Shown here: in pieces, positions 5,855 to 8,518 of the stretch | Numbering within the stretch: the stretch's first letter is position 1 | How the letters are laid out: every line of letters starts with the position of its first letter | Assembly: GCA_021816645.1 (NCBI GenBank) | Contig: JAKAXF010000022.1 | Span: forward strand, 1 to 8,518 | DNA from: Microcaldota archaeon | Lineage (GTDB): Archaea; Micrarchaeota; Micrarchaeia; Micrarchaeales; Micrarchaeaceae | Direction: 5' to 3' | Length of the DNA: 8,518 nucleotides | Notes under the pieces: generated by a model | The model's input: the letters and a program-made list of their open reading frames with translations, nothing else | The model's database searches: none | Told to the model about the DNA's origin: nothing | Position numbers and translations under genes: made by a program

Positions 5855-7766
5855 ATATGTCCAGGAAAGACACCTCTGTGGAATGCTCTTCCAGGAAGCG
5901 CTTCCTCTCCTTGACGTCTACTCCCATCAATATTTTGAATATCGAATTTGCAAGTTCCGCGTCCTTTATAGTTATCTTCTTGAGTATCCTGTTGTTCGGG
6001 TCAAGAGTGGTTTCCCAGAGCTGATCCGGGTTCATCTCCCCAAGCCCCTTGTACCTCTGCACCGCACCCTTGCCACCAATACTCTTCATTATCTCGTTGA
6101 GTTCAGCGTCGCTGTACGCGTATCTTATGGTTTTCCCTGAGCCTATCCTGTAAAGCGGCGGGTTCGCCATATAAACGTAGCCCTTGTCTATGAGCGGCTT
6201 TAGATATCTGAAAAAGAACGTGAGCAGAAGTGTTTTGATGTGGCTGCCGTCAACATCCGCATCTGTAAGGAACACTATTTTGTGATATCGCGCTTTTTCT
6301 ACGTCTACGTGGTCTCCAACTCCGGCACCAATGGCCGTAGCGATCGTCCTTAATTCAACGTTGTTGAAAATCTTTTCATCGATCGCCTTCTCGACGTTCA
6401 GTATTTTGCCCCTCAAGGGCAGTATAGCTTGGTACTTCCTATCTCTCCCCTCCTTGCTAGTTCCGGCCGCGCTCGCACCCTCCACTATAAACAACTCTGA
6501 TTTTTCCGGATCGTTTTCGCTGCAGTCGGCAAGCTTTCCTGGCAGTACGGAACCCTCAAGCAGGTTCTTCTTCCTTGTGAGTTCCCTCGCCCTCTTCGCG
6601 GCAAGTCGCGCATCCGCAGCCTTCAGCACCTTGTCGATTATCTTCGATGCCTCCGACGGATTCTCCTCGAGATAAGTAGAAAGCGCAGAATAAACAACAT
6701 TGTCAACGAGCGCCTTCACGTTGGTGTTCCCAAGCTTTTCCTTTGTCTGTCCCTCGAACTCGGGGTTCGGCATCAACAGCGAGACTATTGCTATGATACC
6801 TTCCCTGGTGTCCTCACCCTCTACATCAACCCCGTTCTTCCCGTTCTTTCTGTTCTTGGATATATAGCCCATCACCGCACGCGTGAGTGCGCTGTGGAAA
6901 CCGGTTACATGGCTTCCGCCCTCGTACGTCCTTATATTGTTGACAAAAGAGAGCACATCTTCGTTGTATCCTTCTATGTACTGCAACGCAACGCTGACAT
7001 CTATCGAATCTGAACGTTTGGATATTATTATCGGTTTCGATATCTCCTTCCTTCCGTCCTTTAAGTAGTCGATAAAGTCTTTCATATAGTTCTGCGAGTA
7101 GAATACCACCGTTTTAGGCGGTACGTCCCTCGTGTCAATCAGTATAATCTTTATTCCGGGATTAAGAAAAGAAACGTACCTAAGCCTCTCAGTAAGCAGC
7201 AGCGTATCGAAACTCCTCGCCGAAAATATTTCAGAATCTGGCTTGAAAGCTATGGTCGTTCCGGTTTCCTTCTCCGGTACGCTTCCTGCCTCCTCCAAAT
7301 TTGACAGCACCTCCCCCCTGCCAAACCTCTGCTTATACACCTTCCCTCCTCTCTTAATCGTAACGTTTACGTACTCGGAAAGTGCGTTGACCACTGTAAG
7401 CCCGACTCCGTGGAGTCCGCCCGAGACCTTGTAAGTCTTGTTGTCGAACTTTGCTCCGGAGTGTAGCGATGTCATTATGACCTCGAGTGCTGGCTTGTTC
7501 TGCTTTTGCATTATGTCTACGGGTATGCCCCTGCCATCATCTGATATCTCCGCAGTATCGACTCCGCCCTCGTTGCCAAGTTTTATTGTTATGTCCTTGC
7601 AGTATCCTGCTATCGCTTCGTCTATTGCGTTGTCCAGGACCTCAAACAGGAGATGAATGAATCCAGCGCTGCCAGTAGAACCCACGTACATCGCTGGCCT
7701 TTTCCTTACTCCTTGGGGCCCAGAAAGGGAGATAATGTCCTTTGCGGTATACTCATTATCACTCAT
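5853..7766 (-). CDS. gyrB: DNA gyrase subunit B (GyrB)
   Basis: GyrB is the ATPase subunit of gyrase. The 637-residue protein matches the short GyrB form and lacks the extra C-terminal-half insert of E. coli GyrB (804 residues). The GHKL ATPase domain shows VLDNAIDEA (43-51, with ATP/Mg-binding Asn46), DDGRGIP (76-82) and the lid GGLHGVG (116-122). The transducer follows, then the TOPRIM domain with catalytic Glu429 in VEGASAAGTSKEGR and the acidic triad DADVD (502-506). The tail motif QRYKGLGEMNPDQLWETTLDP is intact. Relative to E. coli EGDSAGGSAK and PLKGK, this protein has EGASAAGTSK and PLRGK, so Asp426 is Ala431 and Lys447 is Arg452. I chose ATG 7766 because MSDNEYTAKDI begins where family members begin; the frame stays open to ATG 7844 and ATG 7868, which would add 26 or 34 unrelated residues. 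No Shine-Dalgarno precedes 7766. First gene of the gyrB-gyrA unit. Confidence 0.95.
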   Translation of the reverse strand: MSDNEYTAKDIISLSGPQGVRKRPAMYVGSTGSAGFIHLLFEVLDNAIDEAIAGYCKDITIKLGNEGGVDTAEISDDGRGIPVDIMQKQNKPALEVIMTSLHSGAKFDNKTYKVSGGLHGVGLTVVNALSEYVNVTIKRGGKVYKQRFGRGEVLSNLEEAGSVPEKETGTTIAFKPDSEIFSARSFDTLLLTERLRYVSFLNPGIKIILIDTRDVPPKTVVFYSQNYMKDFIDYLKDGRKEISKPIIISKRSDSIDVSVALQYIEGYNEDVLSFVNNIRTYEGGSHVTGFHSALTRAVMGYISKNRKNGKNGVDVEGEDTREGIIAIVSLLMPNPEFEGQTKEKLGNTNVKALVDNVVYSALSTYLEENPSEASKIIDKVLKAADARLAAKRARELTRKKNLLEGSVLPGKLADCSENDPEKSELFIVEGASAAGTSKEGRDRKYQAILPLRGKILNVEKAIDEKIFNNVELRTIATAIGAGVGDHVDVEKARYHKIVFLTDADVDGSHIKTLLLTFFFRYLKPLIDKGYVYMANPPLYRIGSGKTIRYAYSDAELNEIMKSIGGKGAVQRYKGLGEMNPDQLWETTLDPNNRILKKITIKDAELANSIFKILMGVDVKERKRFLEEHSTEVSFLDI

Positions 7767-7902
7767 CAAATCAGCGCGCGGCAAGAACCCGAATATCGCC
7801 TGTAATGGATTGGTAATTTCACCTTTAAAACCCTTTTGGTGCATCCCTTTACAAGCACTAAAACACATCAGAACAGCCTGCTTCTTCGAGGCAATAATCA
7901 GC

Positions 7903-7909
7903 TATATTA
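7903..7909 (+). promoter_or_regulatory. TATA-like box of mre11
   Basis: TATATTA lies 36 nt before the ATG at 7946, counted from its last base. Transcription starting about 25 nt downstream of the box centre would begin near 7931, just before the Shine-Dalgarno at 7933, giving a leader of about 15 nt. The spacing suits an archaeal promoter, but it has not been tested. Confidence 0.45.
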
Positions 7910-7932
7910 ACCTTGCGCGCCACAAGCATATT

Positions 7933-7938
7933 GGAGGT
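7933..7938 (+). promoter_or_regulatory. Shine-Dalgarno of mre11
   Basis: GGAGGT is a full match to the anti-Shine-Dalgarno core and lies 7 nt before ATG 7946. It is the strongest ribosome binding site in the window and settles the mre11 start. Confidence 0.75.
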
Positions 7939-7945
7939 AAGACAA

Positions 7946-8518
7946 ATGAAGATAGGTATAGTTTCTGACATGCACATAGGCTACGAAAGGTTTGAGGATG
8001 ACGCACGCAACCAGGCTACGGAGGCGCTGAGCAGGGCAGCCGAGCTTTCTGACGCAATAATAATACCCGGAGACGTGTTCGACAGAAGGGCGCCGCATCC
8101 GAAAGTTATAGCAGACGCAATAAAAATATTTCGGGATGTAGGACAAAAGAGCAAGATGGGTGCAAAAGTACTTCAGAAAGTCGGCGGTGACGGGAAGATG
8201 TACACACAACTCCCCATAATCGCTATATCGGGTACGCACGAAAGGACCGCGATAGGTAGCGAGAACGCGCTCAGCCTGCTTGGGCTAGCCGGTCTGCTCA
8301 TAGACACTAACGAAGCTACAACCATACTAGAGAAAGACGGGGAGAAAGTGGCCGTATACGGACTCGGCGGTACTTCTGAGGAGCTGGTAAAGCAGAAACT
8401 CAAAGAGATAAATCCGACACCAACGCCGGGAGCCTTCAACATATTCATGTTTCATCAGTCGATATACGAGCTGTTGCCGTTCGACGATGATTTCCTCAGA
8501 TACGAGGATCTGCCGAAA
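7946..8518 (+). CDS. mre11: DNA double-strand break repair nuclease Mre11, N-terminal part (3' end outside window)
   Basis: The first 191 residues are visible and the frame is still open at the right edge. Mre11 is a Mn-dependent calcineurin-like phosphoesterase with 3'-5' exonuclease and endonuclease activity; it works with Rad50 to process DNA ends for recombination. Motif I is SDMHIG (Asp8, His10), motif II is PGDVFDRR (Asp43, Asp46) and motif III is GTHER (96-100). His170 in MFHQSI fits motif IV. The final GHxH motif and the capping domain lie beyond the window. Motif III is GNH(D/E) in well-studied Mre11 enzymes, where the Asn is a metal ligand; here it is Thr97. Residues 66-88, between motifs II and III, are polar and Gly/Lys-rich and may be a surface loop. 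The gene is divergent from gyrB; archaeal mre11 is often followed by rad50, herA or nurA, which cannot be seen here. A bacterial-style SbcD name is possible, but the context is archaeal. Confidence 0.9.
   Translation, partial: MKIGIVSDMHIGYERFEDDARNQATEALSRAAELSDAIIIPGDVFDRRAPHPKVIADAIKIFRDVGQKSKMGAKVLQKVGGDGKMYTQLPIIAISGTHERTAIGSENALSLLGLAGLLIDTNEATTILEKDGEKVAVYGLGGTSEELVKQKLKEINPTPTPGAFNIFMFHQSIYELLPFDDDFLRYEDLPK

Larger units (their letters stand above)
7767..7945. promoter_or_regulatory. Divergent intergenic region between gyrB and mre11
   Basis: This 179 bp gap holds the start signals of two divergently read genes. For mre11 there is TATATTA at 7903-7909. For gyrB the best minus-strand candidate is GGGTTTTAAAGG (7822-7833), which would give a leader of roughly 35-40 nt; the reverse reading of the 7903-7909 box, TAATATA, is an alternative with a leader over 100 nt. 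I see no convincing operator, although 7821-7840 (ACCTTTAAAACCCTTTTGGT) contains two similar CCTTT blocks. Confidence 0.4.

Noticed and set aside
3396..7766. Topoisomerase IV (ParE/ParC) as the identity of the minus-strand pair
   Set aside because: A GyrA-box-like motif, a full-length pinwheel and the gyrB-gyrA order favour gyrase, although the altered box leaves activity open.
7657..7968. 103-codon plus-strand frame across the gyrB start and intergenic region
   Set aside because: The first part is antisense to conserved gyrB, and the rest crosses the promoter region and the mre11 start in another frame with no known motif.
7907..8448. Minus-strand frames of 110 and 91 codons opposite mre11
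   Set aside because: They are antisense to the Mre11 metal-binding motifs, which are clearly coding on the plus strand.
1..8518. tRNA genes, CRISPR arrays, insertion sequences or attachment sites
   Set aside because: I saw no cloverleaf, spaced repeats, terminal inverted repeats or transposase; almost all of the sequence is accounted for by six genes.

Overview
The window looks archaeal. It carries an Lhr-type helicase, a Trm56-like SPOUT methyltransferase, an Mre11 nuclease and a surface protein with an archaeal class III (pilin-like) signal peptide. TATA-like boxes sit close to several start codons. The class III signal peptide joined to a LamG-like domain, together with an acquired bacterial-type DNA gyrase, resembles what I recall of DPANN archaea, Micrarchaeota in particular; that placement is inference from memory and was not tested.

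Layout. Positions 1-1837 (+) hold the C-terminal two thirds of an Lhr helicase whose start lies before the window. It ends 2 bp from the stop of a convergent gene (1840-2772, -) for an anchored or pilin-like LamG surface protein. Positions 2773-2859 hold that gene's likely promoter and a hairpin with a T-run that may terminate the operon upstream. Then comes a minus-strand block read from right to left: gyrB (7766-5853), gyrA (5843-3396) and a Trm56-like gene (3348-2860). gyrB and gyrA are 9 bp apart and probably co-transcribed. The Trm56-like gene may be read through from gyrA, use its own AT-rich promoter, or both. A 179 bp divergent region (7767-7945) separates gyrB from mre11 (7946-8518, +), which runs off the right edge.

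How the genes fit. Four of the six genes act on DNA: gyrase introduces negative supercoils, Lhr unwinds nucleic acid and Mre11 processes DNA ends. The Trm56-like and surface proteins appear unrelated to them. I saw no tRNA, rRNA, CRISPR array or insertion sequence. The points most worth a second look are the coordinated changes at quinolone-contact positions in both gyrase subunits, the altered GyrA box, the eroded signature motifs of the Trm56-like protein, the Asn-to-Thr change in an Mre11 metal-binding motif, and the mosaic base composition with an odd domain order in the LamG protein.
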